Counted from the first letter of the stretch, positions 30,009-39,392 are shown. The stretch: 64,000 nucleotides of DNA from Erythrobacteraceae bacterium CFH 75059 (GCA_004331795.1 SJSR01000002.1:707675-771674), one strand, 5' to 3'. The notes: generated by a model from the letters alone, not told the origin. A program made the numbers and translations.

Positions 30009-31031
30009 ATGTCGTACAGGTTGAAGCCGCTGAACCAGCAGACGGTCGTAATCACAGGGGCATCGTCCGGCATCGGGCTGGCCACCGCCCGGCGCGCCGC
30101 GCGGGAGGGCGCCAAGGTCGTGCTCGTTGCCCGTAACGAGGATGCGCTGCGCGAGGCTGCGGAAGACATCGAAGCCGCAGGCGGTCAGGCGGCCTGGTGC
30201 GCCGTCGACATCGCCGACAGCGCCTGGCCCGAAAAGGTCGGCAAAGTGGCCGACGATCGTTTCGGCGGCTTCGACAGCTGGGTCAATAACGCCGCGGCAT
30301 CGCTTTACGCCCGGTTGGACGAAGTCACCGAGGAGGAGCACCGCCGGGTGTTCGACGTCGGCTATTTCGGCACGGTGGCCGGATCGCTCTATGCGGCCAA
30401 GCGGCTGCGCGAGCGCAGCGGCGGCGCCCTCATCAACACCGGGTCTGTTCTGTCGGAACGCGCCGTGGGCGTGCAGGGCGTGTACAGCGCGATGAAGCAT
30501 GCGGTGAAAGGGTTCACCGATGCCCTGCGCGTCGAGCTGCAGGAGGAGGATGCCGGCGTGTCGGTCACGCTGATCAAGCCCAACGGCATCGACACGCCCT
30601 ATCCCGAGCACGCGCGCAACAAGATGGACCGGCCGGCCAGCGTTCCGCCGGTGATCTATGACCCTGAACTTGCGGCCAAGGCGATCTGCTTCGCCTGCGA
30701 GCATCCCCGCCGCGAACTGCTGGTCGGGGGTCAGGGGCTGCTGCTGACCAAGGCTGGCAACCTGTTTCCGGGCCTGACGGACCTCATCATGCAGAACTTC
30801 ATGATGGAGGACGGACAGTCCTCGGACACGCCGCCGGAGCCGGGAGCGGAGGACAATCTGTTCGAGCCGCGCAAGGATGGGCGCGTCCGCTCGAACCAGG
30901 ACAATTTCGTGCGCAAGAGCAGCCTGGCGCTGGAGGCGCAGATGCATCCGGCGGTGGCAATCGCCACGGGCATGGGCACCATCGCCGCCGCCGGCCTCAT
31001 CGGCGCGCTGGCACGCAGCCGCCGCGCCTGA
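30009..31031 (+). CDS. SDR family oxidoreductase with C-terminal extension
   Basis: A 340-residue short-chain dehydrogenase. The N-terminal ~250 residues are a classical SDR: VVITGASSGIGLATAR, WVNNAAASLY (NNAA instead of NNAG), Ser in NTGSVLSERA, and YSAMK as the catalytic YxxxK. About 90 further residues contain a charged stretch and a C-terminal hydrophobic segment (ATGMGTIAAAGLIGAL) that may anchor the protein to the membrane. Such long SDRs are frequent in alphaproteobacteria; the substrate is unknown. It starts 190 bases after amn behind a hairpin that covers its ribosome binding site. Confidence 0.83.
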   Translation: MSYRLKPLNQQTVVITGASSGIGLATARRAAREGAKVVLVARNEDALREAAEDIEAAGGQAAWCAVDIADSAWPEKVGKVADDRFGGFDSWVNNAAASLYARLDEVTEEEHRRVFDVGYFGTVAGSLYAAKRLRERSGGALINTGSVLSERAVGVQGVYSAMKHAVKGFTDALRVELQEEDAGVSVTLIKPNGIDTPYPEHARNKMDRPASVPPVIYDPELAAKAICFACEHPRRELLVGGQGLLLTKAGNLFPGLTDLIMQNFMMEDGQSSDTPPEPGAEDNLFEPRKDGRVRSNQDNFVRKSSLALEAQMHPAVAIATGMGTIAAAGLIGALARSRRA

Positions 31032-31049
31032 GTCCGGGCCAGACAGGGG

Positions 31050-31072
31050 GCGGTGGCTGGCTCAGCCGCCGC
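31050..31072. terminator. Hairpin between convergent SDR and YbjN genes
   Basis: GCGGTGGCT and AGCCGCCGC form a 9-bp stem with one wobble pair and a 5-base loop, 18 bases past the SDR stop. The following TCCTTGTC is only weakly T-rich. The position between converging genes supports a terminator role. Confidence 0.4.
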
Positions 31073-31078
31073 TCCTTG

Positions 31079-31576
31079 TCATTCGCCCGCAAAAACCGCG
31101 TCGCCGATCTCTCCGACGGTCCAGGAAAAGTGATCCAGCGCCTTCAGGAACACCGGAGCCGGGATTCCGTCCAGCGTCACGATGTCGAATTGCACGAACG
31201 GGTCGCCCTCGTCGTCGAGGTGGATGCCGGCGAACCGGTATCGGGAAGACAGGGCGTTGACGGCGCTGGCATCCATGGGCTGCTGGCGGTCGAAGCCGAC
31301 GGAAAGCTGCACCGACTGGCACCGGGTGTGGGTCTTGGGGTCGCAGCCGTAGAAGTAGACGCCGCCCTTGTAACCGCCGAACTCGGTCAGGATCATCGGA
31401 TCGCCCACGTTGTCGGTGCCCAGCTCCACCGGATAGCCGGCATAGCGCATGGCGCTCGCCATTCCTTCGGGATCGGCCGCACTGACCCGGGCCGGCGAGC
31501 TTTGCGCCGCCGCGGGAGACCCGAAGGCCGCACCCGCAAGGGCCAAAGTCAGGGCCATCGCCTTCAACATGTGCAT
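31079..31576 (-). CDS. YbjN domain-containing secreted protein
   Basis: A 165-residue exported protein with a signal peptide (MHMLKAMALTLALAG, cleavage near PAAAQS). The mature part matches the YbjN/DUF1790 pattern: AMRYAGYPVELG, GDPMILTEF, VYFYGCDPKTHTRCQSVQLSVGF with two Cys, and IHLDDEGDPFVQFDI. YbjN-type domains have no established enzymatic role. ATG 31576 is used here; GTG 31582, right behind AGGAGGGGGG, is an equally good start. It follows the propeller lipoprotein gene by about 31 bases on the same strand. Confidence 0.78.
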   Translation of the reverse strand: MHMLKAMALTLALAGAAFGSPAAAQSSPARVSAADPEGMASAMRYAGYPVELGTDNVGDPMILTEFGGYKGGVYFYGCDPKTHTRCQSVQLSVGFDRQQPMDASAVNALSSRYRFAGIHLDDEGDPFVQFDIVTLDGIPAPVFLKALDHFSWTVGEIGDAVFAGE

Positions 31577-31607
31577 CTTCACTGTCCCCCCTCCTGCCCG
31601 ATTACGC

Positions 31608-32633
31608 TCATCGCGATCGGGTGTCTGCAATGATTGCCAGGCCGTCTCCGCCTTCTCCGGCGCTGATGCGGCGCCGAACGGCTCCGGTGGCAAACTCCAC
31701 TTCCGCCACTGCATCCGCATTCGTCTCCGCGACGTAAACGAAGCGGCCGTCGGGCGACCACAGGATCGTGACCTGAAACGGTTCGCGCGAGCCGGACACG
31801 GTGATCGTGCGCACCGCCCGCGCTCTCGCCGTGTCGATCACGGTCAGGGTGCCGCTGGCAAGGTCGGACGTCACCGCCACGTCGCCCTGAGGGCGGATAG
31901 CGATCCGCAGGGGAAAGGCCCCGGTCGCCACTTCGTGCCGCACGTCCAGTGTGGCGGGATCAAGCGCGAACGCCCGGTCGGACCTCCGGGCGGACACCCA
32001 CAGCGTCTGCCCGTCGGGCGCAAGCACGATCCCCTCCGGCTCCTCGCCCACGACGGCCGACAGCGGCGCGCGTCCGCCGGCAAGGTCGATCCGCGTCACC
32101 GTCCGGCTGCCCAGATCGGTCGTCCACGCCGTCCGTGCGTCCGGTGCCACGGCCAGCATGTGGCTGCCGTCCTTGCCGGTCGCGAACTCGGTCAGCGCGG
32201 CCGTTCCCAGCGGGTCGGCGATGCGGAAGACGGAACGACGCCCCTCTGCCGTGACGAACAGGTCTCCGCCCGCATGCCAGACAATGCCGTGCGGACGGGC
32301 GCCCGGACCAAGATCGATGCTGCGCACGCGGTGGAGATCACCGGTGCGGAAAACATCGACACGCGTGCCGCCGTAGCAGGCCAGCGCCACATGACGTCCG
32401 TCCGGTGACGTCGCCAGCTCATGCGGGTTGGCGCAGGCATCGACGCGCCGCGTCTCCTGCCCGGTGGCAAGGTCGATGCGGGACAGGCTGTTCCCGCGCT
32501 TGTTGGCCACGAACAGGACTCCGGACGGCACGCCCGCGCCCGCCGGCCCCCCGCCAGAAGTCGCCGCACAGCCGGAGGCGAGCACGAGGCACAGCGACAG
32601 CATTCCTGCGCCCATGGTCCTGAGGCCAAACAT
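31608..32633 (-). CDS. YVTN-type beta-propeller lipoprotein
   Basis: A 341-residue lipoprotein: signal sequence with lipobox LASGC (Cys about 22), then about seven blades of a YVTN/YncE-like propeller, seen as repeats of the type GVLFVANKRGNSLSRIDLATG, LATSPDGRHVALACYGG, and ILWSPDGRFVYVAETNADAV. Such propellers bind partners or ligands in the periplasm or act as enzymes; nothing here fixes a substrate. AGGGGAGC precedes the ATG. It lies in a leftward run with a hydrolase gene 33 bases upstream. Confidence 0.8.
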   Translation of the reverse strand: MFGLRTMGAGMLSLCLVLASGCAATSGGGPAGAGVPSGVLFVANKRGNSLSRIDLATGQETRRVDACANPHELATSPDGRHVALACYGGTRVDVFRTGDLHRVRSIDLGPGARPHGIVWHAGGDLFVTAEGRRSVFRIADPLGTAALTEFATGKDGSHMLAVAPDARTAWTTDLGSRTVTRIDLAGGRAPLSAVVGEEPEGIVLAPDGQTLWVSARRSDRAFALDPATLDVRHEVATGAFPLRIAIRPQGDVAVTSDLASGTLTVIDTARARAVRTITVSGSREPFQVTILWSPDGRFVYVAETNADAVAEVEFATGAVRRRISAGEGGDGLAIIADTRSR

Positions 32634-32666
32634 CCCGCTCCCCTTGGTTGCCCCGCCGCGCAGGCG

Positions 32667-33422
32667 TCAGCCGAAAAACCGTGCCAGCTCCTCGCCCATT
32701 TCGGGCCGGGCGACGCTCGACATGTGTGTGCCGGGTATGAACTGGAGCCGGGCATCGGGCAAGAGCGCGGCCAGACGTTCCGGCGAGCCGTTGTCGCGGT
32801 CGTCGTTCCCGCACAGCACCAGCACCGGCATGGTCAGCGCGGCCGCGAGCTGCGCCGGTTCGGCATCGGCCACGGACTGCAGCAGGAGACGGGCCGCGAG
32901 CCGGTCCACCTTCATCGTCTTCATGAAGCTGACGGCCATGAATGCGGGGTCGCCTTGCCGCACGTTCTCGAAGCGGTCGATCGCATCGAGGAAGAAGGCC
33001 GCACGCCGGTCCCACCCGGTGAGCCCCTCCAGCCCCATGCCGACAAGCGCCAGCCGCCGAGGCAGAAGGCCGTTGATGACACACCGCGCCGCTGTCCGCG
33101 CGCCCAGCGAGAAGCCGGCAAGGTCGAACCTGTCCCAGCCATAGTGCCGCACCATTGCCGCGACATCGCGCGCCAGCACGTCTGGCGGGTAGGCCGCCGC
33201 GTCGTGTGGCTTGCCGCTGCGCCCGTGGGCACGCAGGTCCGGCATGAACACCGCCCGCCCTGCCGCGGCCAGCCTGGCCGCGTGGCCGAACCTGATCCAG
33301 TTGGTCTGCGCGTCGGAGAACAGCCCGTGAAGCAGCAGGAGAGGCTCCCCCTCACCCAGCCGGTGCACAGCCAGTTCAGCACCGTCGAAGGAGCGGACGA
33401 CGTCGCGCGTCGGCGGCTTCAT
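32667..33422 (-). CDS. Alpha/beta hydrolase
   Basis: A 251-residue alpha/beta-hydrolase fold protein, no signal peptide. Seen: LLLLHGLFSD (oxyanion HG), MPDLRAHGRSGKP, the nucleophile elbow GFSLG (Ser105), an acidic residue in CGNDDRDNG, and the catalytic His in IPGTHMSS. The pattern suits esterases or haloperoxidase-like hydrolases; the substrate is unknown. Its ATG overlaps the GFA gene stop as ATGA, so the two are coupled. Confidence 0.83.
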   Translation of the reverse strand: MKPPTRDVVRSFDGAELAVHRLGEGEPLLLLHGLFSDAQTNWIRFGHAARLAAAGRAVFMPDLRAHGRSGKPHDAAAYPPDVLARDVAAMVRHYGWDRFDLAGFSLGARTAARCVINGLLPRRLALVGMGLEGLTGWDRRAAFFLDAIDRFENVRQGDPAFMAVSFMKTMKVDRLAARLLLQSVADAEPAQLAAALTMPVLVLCGNDDRDNGSPERLAALLPDARLQFIPGTHMSSVARPEMGEELARFFG

Positions 33423-33862
33423 TCCGGCACCTCCAGCCCCGCCGCCTGCCAGCGGGCGACGCTGCCGGGAATGTCCTGCGTCCGGTGACGAGGCAGTGCA
33501 GCGGTGTCGAGCCACGGCTCGAGAATACGCTCGGCTCCTCCATGCGCCACCGGTGTGAACCGCGACGGCTCGTCGAAGCTGCCCAGCATCAGATCCATGT
33601 CATCGCCCGCGAGTGCCGCCCAAGCCAGCGGCGAACCGCAGGTGCGGCAGAACAGGCGCTCGGCAATCGGCGAAGAGCGGTAGCGCGCCGGCTCTCCGCT
33701 CCACCGGACGTCCGCGGGATCGACTTGCACAAGAGCGGCAGCAAATCCGCCACTCGCGCGTTTGCACATGGAACAATGGCAGAGGCCCGCGTCCGGTCCA
33801 GCAACGCGGACGGTGTACCGCACCGCTCCACACTGGCACCCGCCGGTCATCGCCTCTGCCAT
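33419..33862 (-). CDS. GFA (CENP-V/GFA domain) zinc-binding protein
   Basis: A 147-residue protein of the GFA family, named for glutathione-dependent formaldehyde-activating enzyme. Zinc-ligand Cys motifs are seen: GGCQCGAVRY, CHCSMCKRASG, and FCRTCGSPL. Most family members have no proven activity on formaldehyde adducts, so a specific reaction is not assigned. The ATG at 33862 gives the family N-terminus. It lies 5 bases after the asd stop and overlaps the hydrolase gene by 4 bases. Confidence 0.87.
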   Translation of the reverse strand: MAEAMTGGCQCGAVRYTVRVAGPDAGLCHCSMCKRASGGFAAALVQVDPADVRWSGEPARYRSSPIAERLFCRTCGSPLAWAALAGDDMDLMLGSFDEPSRFTPVAHGGAERILEPWLDTAALPRHRTQDIPGSVARWQAAGLEVPE

Positions 33863-33867
33863 CTGCC

Positions 33868-34893
33868 CTACCCCTTCTTGAGATGCCGCCGCCCCAGCAG
33901 CTCGGCGATCTGCACGGCGTTGAGCGCCGCGCCCTTGCGCAGGTTGTCGCTGACGCACCACAGCGAGATGCCGTGCTCCACCGTCGGATCGTCGCGCACG
34001 CGGCTGATGTAGGTGGCGCTGTCGCCGGCGGCCTCGACGGGAGTGACGTATCCCCCGTCCTCCCGCTTGTCGATCAGCATGATGCCCGGCGCCTCGCGCA
34101 GGATGTCCTGCGCCTCGCGGGCCGAAAGCTCGCGCTCGAACTCGATGTTCACCGCCTCCGAATGGCCGACGAACACCGGCACGCGGACGCAGGTCGCCGT
34201 CAGCTTGATGCGCGGGTCGAGGATCTTCTTGGTCTCGACGACCATCTTCCACTCTTCCTTGGTGGAGCCGTCGTCGAGGAAGCTGTCGATGTGCGGAATG
34301 AGGTTGAAGGCGATCTGGCGCGTGAAAGTGCGCGGTTCGACCGGGTCGCCGACGAAGATCGCCCGGCTCTGCTCGAACAGCTCGTCCATGCCCGCCTTGC
34401 CCGCGCCGGACACCGACTGGTAGGTGCTCACCACCACCCGCCTGATGGTGGCGGCATCGTGCAGCGGCTTCAGCGCCACGACGAGCTGCGCGGTCGAGCA
34501 GTTCGGATTGGCGATGATGCGGCGCGCCGTGTAGCCGTCGATCGCCTCGGGGTTCACCTCGGGCACGATCAGCGGCACGTCCGGGTCCATGCGGTAGAGC
34601 GAGGAATTGTCGATCACCACGCAGCCGGCCGCCGCCGCCCGCGGCACATGGTCCCGCGACACGGCGCTGCCGGCGGCGAACAGGGCCATGTCCCACCCGG
34701 CGAAATCGAAATGCTCGAGGTTCTGGCAGCGCAGCATCCGGCCGGTGTCGCCATACTCCACCTCCGACCCGACCGACCGGGAGGAGGCGACGGCCGCGAC
34801 CTCGTCCGCAGGGAACTCCCGCTCGCTGAGGATCTGCATCATCTCGCGCCCGACATTTCCCGTCGCGCCGACAACGGCCACCCGATAACCCAT
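33868..34893 (-). CDS. asd: Aspartate-semialdehyde dehydrogenase
   Basis: A 341-residue NADPH-dependent enzyme making aspartate semialdehyde, the branch point to lysine/diaminopimelate, threonine and methionine. Seen: VAVVGATGNVGREMMQIL, the active-site Cys in IIANPNCSTAQLV, YQSVSGAG, and RVPVFVGHSEAVN with the catalytic His. GGAGA six bases upstream favours ATG 34893 over ATG 34899. It is first in a leftward run with the GFA and hydrolase genes. Confidence 0.96.
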   Translation of the reverse strand: MGYRVAVVGATGNVGREMMQILSEREFPADEVAAVASSRSVGSEVEYGDTGRMLRCQNLEHFDFAGWDMALFAAGSAVSRDHVPRAAAAGCVVIDNSSLYRMDPDVPLIVPEVNPEAIDGYTARRIIANPNCSTAQLVVALKPLHDAATIRRVVVSTYQSVSGAGKAGMDELFEQSRAIFVGDPVEPRTFTRQIAFNLIPHIDSFLDDGSTKEEWKMVVETKKILDPRIKLTATCVRVPVFVGHSEAVNIEFERELSAREAQDILREAPGIMLIDKREDGGYVTPVEAAGDSATYISRVRDDPTVEHGISLWCVSDNLRKGAALNAVQIAELLGRRHLKKG

Positions 34894-34968
34894 TCGCATT
34901 CTCCGCTGATCAAGCCGTTCAGATAGACGCCGGCGGCCGCATCGCAACGGCGCGCCGAGGCCCGCCCC

Positions 34969-37215
34969 TCACTCGGGCGGGGTGACGCCGTTCGCTTCGA
35001 GGAACCGGAACACCGTGTTGTAGCGGTGCGGCGAAAGTGTGGGGCCGGCGACCCTGTGGGTCAGGCCGGGATACAGCATCATGTCGAACGGCACGTTGGC
35101 GTTCTGCATGACCGCGATGATCTCGGTCGCGTGTTCGAACACCACGTTGTCGTCGGCCATGCCGTGGATCAGCAGCAGCGGATCCGTCACCGCCGCGGCG
35201 CGGGGGATGGCGCTGCCGATGCGATAGGCGTCGGGATCGGACTGGGGGGTGCCCATGAACCGTTCGGTGTAGTGGGTGTCGTACAGTTCCCACTTCGTCA
35301 CCGGCGCCCCGGAAATGCCCGCGGCATAGAGGCCCGGATCGGCCTGCAGCTGCAACAGCGTCAGATAGCCGCCATAGGACCAGCCATCGATCGCGATCTT
35401 GTCGGGATCGACGAAGGGCAGCGTCTTGAGATACTCGGCCCCGCGCTTCTGGTCGCGCACCTCCACCGTGCCGAGCGCCCGGTAGAGCGGCTGCTCGAAC
35501 GCCACGCCGCGATTGGCGCTCCCGCGGTTGTCGAGCGCGAACCAGATGTAGCCCCGCTGCACGATCGCCTGCCGCAGCGGATTGTCCCAGCCGCGGCCGA
35601 CGACCTGAACACCCGGCCCTCCGTAGTGATAGAAGAACACCGGGTAGCGCTTGCCCGGCTCCAGCTGCGGCGTGACCATCTCCCAATAGAGCGTCTGCCC
35701 GTCCTCGGCCTGGAGAGTGCCGTATTGCGCCGGGCGATGGCGGGAGAGGTACGGCGCGTAGGGGTGGGCGGCGTTGACCGCGTTCTCCTCAATCCAGGCA
35801 AGGCGCTGTCCGGCCGCGTCGGCGAGGTAGGATTGCGGCGGCTGCGTGTCGTTCGAGCGGGTGATGAACAGCGTCTGGCCGCGCTGGTCCATGCTGGCTG
35901 CATGCGCGAAGGCGGGATCGCTCAGCAGCGTCACCTCGCCCGGCCGCGTGAGATCGACGCTGTAGAGCTGCTGCGCCAGCACGTCGTCGCGCGTTCCGGT
36001 GAAGAACACCCGGCCGGCCTGCTGGTCGACGCCGACGAGCTTGGTGACGACCCACTCGCCGCGCGTCAGCTGCACCCATTCGCTCCCGCGGCGGTGATAG
36101 AGATGCCCATACCCGTCGCGCTCGGACCACCAGACGAGCGAGCCGTCATCGAGCCAGCGGTAGTCGTCCGACAGGTTGATCCAGTGCCGCGACGCCGCCC
36201 GCTCGGTGAACAGCACGCGGCTTGACCCCGTGGCCGGGTCGACCGCCAGCACGTCGAGGCGTGTCTGCGCCCGGTCCTGCCGCTGCACGTAAAGCGTCTG
36301 GCCATCGGGCGCCCAGTCGACCCGGGCCAGGTAGATGTCGCTGTTCGGCCCGAGGTCGACCTCGACCCGGTTGCCGCCATCCGGGTCGATCACGAACAGC
36401 TGCACCAGCGCGTTCGGGCTGCCCGCGACGGGATAGCGCTGCTCGAACACGCGGGTGCCGGTTGCTCCGATGGCGGCGCGGGTGACGATGCCGACGCCGC
36501 TCTCGTCGAACCGCTGCACCGCGATGCGGCGGTCGCCCGGTGCCCACCAGTAGCCGGTGAGGCGCTTCATTTCCTCCTGCGCGACGAACTCGGCCTCGCC
36601 CCAGCGGACCGTGTCGCTGCTGTCGGGCGGCGTCACCGGCTGCGGCTCGCTGCCGACCGCGCCGACCCACAGCCGGCCCTCGCGCGCAAAGGAGACGAAG
36701 CCGCCCGACGGGCTGAGCTTGGGGTTCAGCTCGCTTTCGGGGGTGTCAGTGAGGCGCGTGATCTCGCCGCCGAGGCGGGCGAGGAACAGGTCGCCATCGA
36801 GGGGCACCAGCAGGCTCTGCCCGTCCGCATTCCACTGGTAGCTGACAATCCCGCGCAGGTTGCCGATGCGGGCGCGCTCGCGCTGCATCTTCTCGGCTTC
36901 CGAAAGCTCGCGGCCGGTGCCAAGCTTCAGGCTGTCGACGAGCATCGCCCATTCGCCCGTCTCGCGGTCGTAGCCCCAAAGGTCGAACCGCTCGCGGTCA
37001 TCCTCGCGGTTGCGCAGGAGCGTCAGATACCGCCCGTCGGGTGACAGCTGCGCGGCGCGGGGTGCCGGTCCGTCGAGCGAGGGGCTGGCAAACACCCGCT
37101 CGAAGGTGAGCGGCGGCGCGGCGTCCTGCGTCTGGGGGGCGCTCACCGGCTGCGCCCCCGCGGCAAGCGGCGTGGCAAGGGCGATGGCAGCGGCAAGTGC
37201 GGTGAAGGTTCGCAT
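34969..37215 (-). CDS. Dipeptidyl-peptidase IV-like S9 serine protease, exported
   Basis: A 748-residue periplasmic prolyl peptidase. A signal peptide (MRTFTALAAAIALATPLAAG) precedes a DPP-IV N-terminal beta-propeller containing AEFVAQEEMKRLTGYWWAP, the double-Glu motif that recognises the substrate N-terminus. The C-terminal hydrolase domain has the nucleophile in DGWSYGGYLTL, Asp in HGMADDNVV, and His in GLTHRV. DPP-IV releases Xaa-Pro dipeptides; such genes are abundant in Sphingomonadales and Xanthomonadales. It is 75 bases upstream of asd on the same strand. The ribosome binding site is weak. Confidence 0.93.
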   Translation of the reverse strand: MRTFTALAAAIALATPLAAGAQPVSAPQTQDAAPPLTFERVFASPSLDGPAPRAAQLSPDGRYLTLLRNREDDRERFDLWGYDRETGEWAMLVDSLKLGTGRELSEAEKMQRERARIGNLRGIVSYQWNADGQSLLVPLDGDLFLARLGGEITRLTDTPESELNPKLSPSGGFVSFAREGRLWVGAVGSEPQPVTPPDSSDTVRWGEAEFVAQEEMKRLTGYWWAPGDRRIAVQRFDESGVGIVTRAAIGATGTRVFEQRYPVAGSPNALVQLFVIDPDGGNRVEVDLGPNSDIYLARVDWAPDGQTLYVQRQDRAQTRLDVLAVDPATGSSRVLFTERAASRHWINLSDDYRWLDDGSLVWWSERDGYGHLYHRRGSEWVQLTRGEWVVTKLVGVDQQAGRVFFTGTRDDVLAQQLYSVDLTRPGEVTLLSDPAFAHAASMDQRGQTLFITRSNDTQPPQSYLADAAGQRLAWIEENAVNAAHPYAPYLSRHRPAQYGTLQAEDGQTLYWEMVTPQLEPGKRYPVFFYHYGGPGVQVVGRGWDNPLRQAIVQRGYIWFALDNRGSANRGVAFEQPLYRALGTVEVRDQKRGAEYLKTLPFVDPDKIAIDGWSYGGYLTLLQLQADPGLYAAGISGAPVTKWELYDTHYTERFMGTPQSDPDAYRIGSAIPRAAAVTDPLLLIHGMADDNVVFEHATEIIAVMQNANVPFDMMLYPGLTHRVAGPTLSPHRYNTVFRFLEANGVTPPE

Positions 37216-37274
37216 GGCAAGGCGTCGTCCCGTGACTGTTCGGCCGATCCCTAGCCGCCCTGCTGCGCACGAAC

Positions 37275-37311
37275 AAGAAAGGCGCCGCGGTCCGCCCGCG
37301 ACGCCCTTCTT
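37275..37311 (-). terminator. Terminator of trmD-rplS
   Basis: Reading leftward, AAGAAGGGCGTCGCGG pairs with CCGCGGCGCCTTTCTT (one mismatch) around a short loop, starting about 20 bases after the rplS stop, and the descending arm ends in CTTTCTTGTT. The long stem could also stop transcription from the other direction. Confidence 0.7.
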
Positions 37312-37330
37312 CGTTTCGTGCCGTCTGCGC

Positions 37331-37699
37331 TCAGGCCTTGGGCGCGTTGTCCCGCCGCTCGGCGATGCGGGCGCGCTTGCCGGTGCGGCCGCGCAGGTAA
37401 TAGAGTTTGGCGCGGCGGACGACACCCCGGCGCACCACCTCGATGCTGTCGATGATCGGCGAGTAGAGCGGAAACACGCGCTCCACCCCTTCGCCGAAGC
37501 TCATCTTGCGGACGGTGAAGTTCGAGCCCATGCCCCGGTTGGAGCGGGCAATCACCACGCCCTCGAAGTTCTGCACGCGCTCCCGCGTGCCCTCGATCAC
37601 CTTGACGCCGACGCGCAGCGTGTCGCCCGCGCGGAAGTCGGGGATGTCCTTGGCCGCTTTGGCGATTTCCTCGGCCTCGATCTGCTGAATCAGGTTCAT
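37331..37699 (-). CDS. rplS: 50S ribosomal protein L19
   Basis: A 122-residue large-subunit protein at the 30S interface. Seen: [53 protein letters not shown], and [19 protein letters not shown]. The ATG overlaps the trmD TGA (ATGA). It is the last gene of the leftward unit, ended by the hairpin at 37275-37311. Confidence 0.98.
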   Translation of the reverse strand: MNLIQQIEAEEIAKAAKDIPDFRAGDTLRVGVKVIEGTRERVQNFEGVVIARSNRGMGSNFTVRKMSFGEGVERVFPLYSPIIDSIEVVRRGVVRRAKLYYLRGRTGKRARIAERRDNAPKA

Positions 37700-38436
37700 T
37701 GGTCCTGGTCCCTTGCCGTGTGCCGCGCGCCAGAGGCAGGTCGCACCCGAGCGTCACAGTAACGCTCCCAGAGGTCCGGCCTGCGTGACCGTGTGTCGCG
37801 TTCGCTCATGGATTGCCTCCATGCGGCGATCTTCGCATGATCCCCCGATCGCAGCACTTCAGGGATCGTGCGCCCTTCCCACTCCTGAGGTCGGGTGTAT
37901 TGCGGATATTCGAGCAGGCCGCTTTCGAAGCTCTCCTCGGTTCCGCTCTCGGGCGCGCCCATTACGCCGGGCAACAGTCGAATGCAAGCGTCGAGAATGG
38001 CCAGCGCGGCCGGCTCGCCGCCCGACAGGACGATGTCGCCGAGGGACACCTGCTCGATGAAGGGGCGCGCCTCGAACAGGCGTTCGTCGAAGCCTTCGAA
38101 GCGCCCGCACAGCAGGACGACACCGGACCCGGCGGCGATCTGGCGGATGCGGGTCTGGGTGATGGGTGTTCCCCGCGGCGTCATGGCGAGCACGGGCCGC
38201 CCGTCGCGCACGCTGTCAACCGCCCGGGCAAGGACATCCGCCTTCAGCACCATGCCCGCGCCGCCCCCGGCAGGCGTGTCGTCCACCGTGCGGTGGCGGT
38301 CCGTCGCGAAGTCGCGGATCTGCACCGCCTCGCACGACCATTCGCCCTGGGCGAGCGCACGTCCGGCCAGGCTTTCTCCGAGCGGCCCGGGAAACATCTG
38401 CGGGTAGAGCGTTAGGACGGTAGCGGCGAACGGCAT
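37696..38436 (-). CDS. trmD: tRNA (guanine-N1)-methyltransferase TrmD
   Basis: A 246-residue SPOUT methyltransferase that makes m1G37 in tRNAs. Seen: the N-terminal [29 protein letters not shown], the trefoil-knot SAM segment [12 protein letters not shown] with [14 protein letters not shown], and [14 protein letters not shown] 38436 gives the usual N-terminus. Its start is only 41 bases from the oppositely oriented oxidoreductase start, so trmD-rplS must have a promoter of its own, unlike the classical rpsP-rimM-trmD-rplS operon. Confidence 0.97.
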   Translation of the reverse strand: MPFAATVLTLYPQMFPGPLGESLAGRALAQGEWSCEAVQIRDFATDRHRTVDDTPAGGGAGMVLKADVLARAVDSVRDGRPVLAMTPRGTPITQTRIRQIAAGSGVVLLCGRFEGFDERLFEARPFIEQVSLGDIVLSGGEPAALAILDACIRLLPGVMGAPESGTEESFESGLLEYPQYTRPQEWEGRTIPEVLRSGDHAKIAAWRQSMSERDTRSRRPDLWERYCDARVRPASGARHTARDQDQ

Positions 38437-38477
38437 GACGCCCGCCTTGGATCGACGGGAGGCACGAGGCAAGCGCT

Positions 38478-39386
38478 GTGGAAGACTGCATCATCATCGG
38501 GGGCGGGCCGGCGGGCCTGACGGCAGCGATCTACCTCGCCCGCTATCATCTCGACATCCGGCTGTTCGACTGCGGCACGAGCCGGGCGGCGCTGATCCCG
38601 TGCACCCACAACCACGCCGGCTACCCCGACGGCATCGCCGGCACGGAGCTGGTCGAGCGCATGCGGCGGCAGGCGGAGAAATACGGCGCCCGGCGCGAGG
38701 AGAAGCGGGTCGAGAAGCTGGAACGGGACGAAGAGGGCTTTCGCGTCCACGCGCAGGGACAGGTGTTCCGCGCCCGTTCGGTCCTGCTGGCGACGGGCGT
38801 GTTCAATCTCCACCCGCCCGGCATGGACGATGCGCTGCATGACGAGGCGCTGCGGCGCGGGGCGCTGCGCTATTGCCCGGTGTGCGACGGTTACGAGGTG
38901 ACGGACAAGCGCGTGGGAGTCATCGGCACGCGGCAGCACGGGACCGCCGAAACCCTGTTCATCCGCACCTTCACCCGCGATCTCACCCTGATCGCGCCCG
39001 ACGCCGAGCACGACCTCGACGCCGAGTGCATCACCAGCCTCGACGAGGCCGGCGTCGCGCGCGTCGACGGGCCGTGCGGCCGCTACCGTCTCGAGGGCGA
39101 CCGGCTGGCGGTGGAGACGGCGCGCGGCTGGATGAGCTTCGACAGCGTGTACCCGGCGCTCGGCTCGCACATCCGCTCCGAACTGGCCGTCGCGCTGGGC
39201 GCGCGGGCCAACGAGGATGGCCGGCTGGAGGTCAGCGACCATCTGGAGACCAGCGTGCGCAACCTGTTCGCCGCGGGCGACGTGGTGGAAGGACTGGACC
39301 AGATCAGCAACGCCATGGGACAGGCCGGAGTCGCGGCAACCCGGATCCGCAACCGGCTGGCCGAGGAGCGGGCGGTGTGGCGCTGA
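38478..39386 (+). CDS. Thioredoxin reductase-like NAD(P)/FAD-dependent oxidoreductase
   Basis: A 302-residue flavoprotein of the TrxB-like family. Seen: the FAD motif [18 protein letters not shown], a redox CxxC in [12 protein letters not shown] at the place of the thioredoxin-reductase disulfide, an [11 protein letters not shown] segment, and the C-terminal FAD motif [14 protein letters not shown]. The NADPH motif is unusual: [10 protein letters not shown] replaces the common GGGxxA pattern, so nucleotide preference or activity may differ. Start is GTG with GAGG upstream. It sits on the plus strand between rimM and trmD, splitting that conserved operon. Confidence 0.83.
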   Translation: MEDCIIIGGGPAGLTAAIYLARYHLDIRLFDCGTSRAALIPCTHNHAGYPDGIAGTELVERMRRQAEKYGARREEKRVEKLERDEEGFRVHAQGQVFRARSVLLATGVFNLHPPGMDDALHDEALRRGALRYCPVCDGYEVTDKRVGVIGTRQHGTAETLFIRTFTRDLTLIAPDAEHDLDAECITSLDEAGVARVDGPCGRYRLEGDRLAVETARGWMSFDSVYPALGSHIRSELAVALGARANEDGRLEVSDHLETSVRNLFAAGDVVEGLDQISNAMGQAGVAATRIRNRLAEERAVWR

Positions 39387-39392
39387 GGCGCT

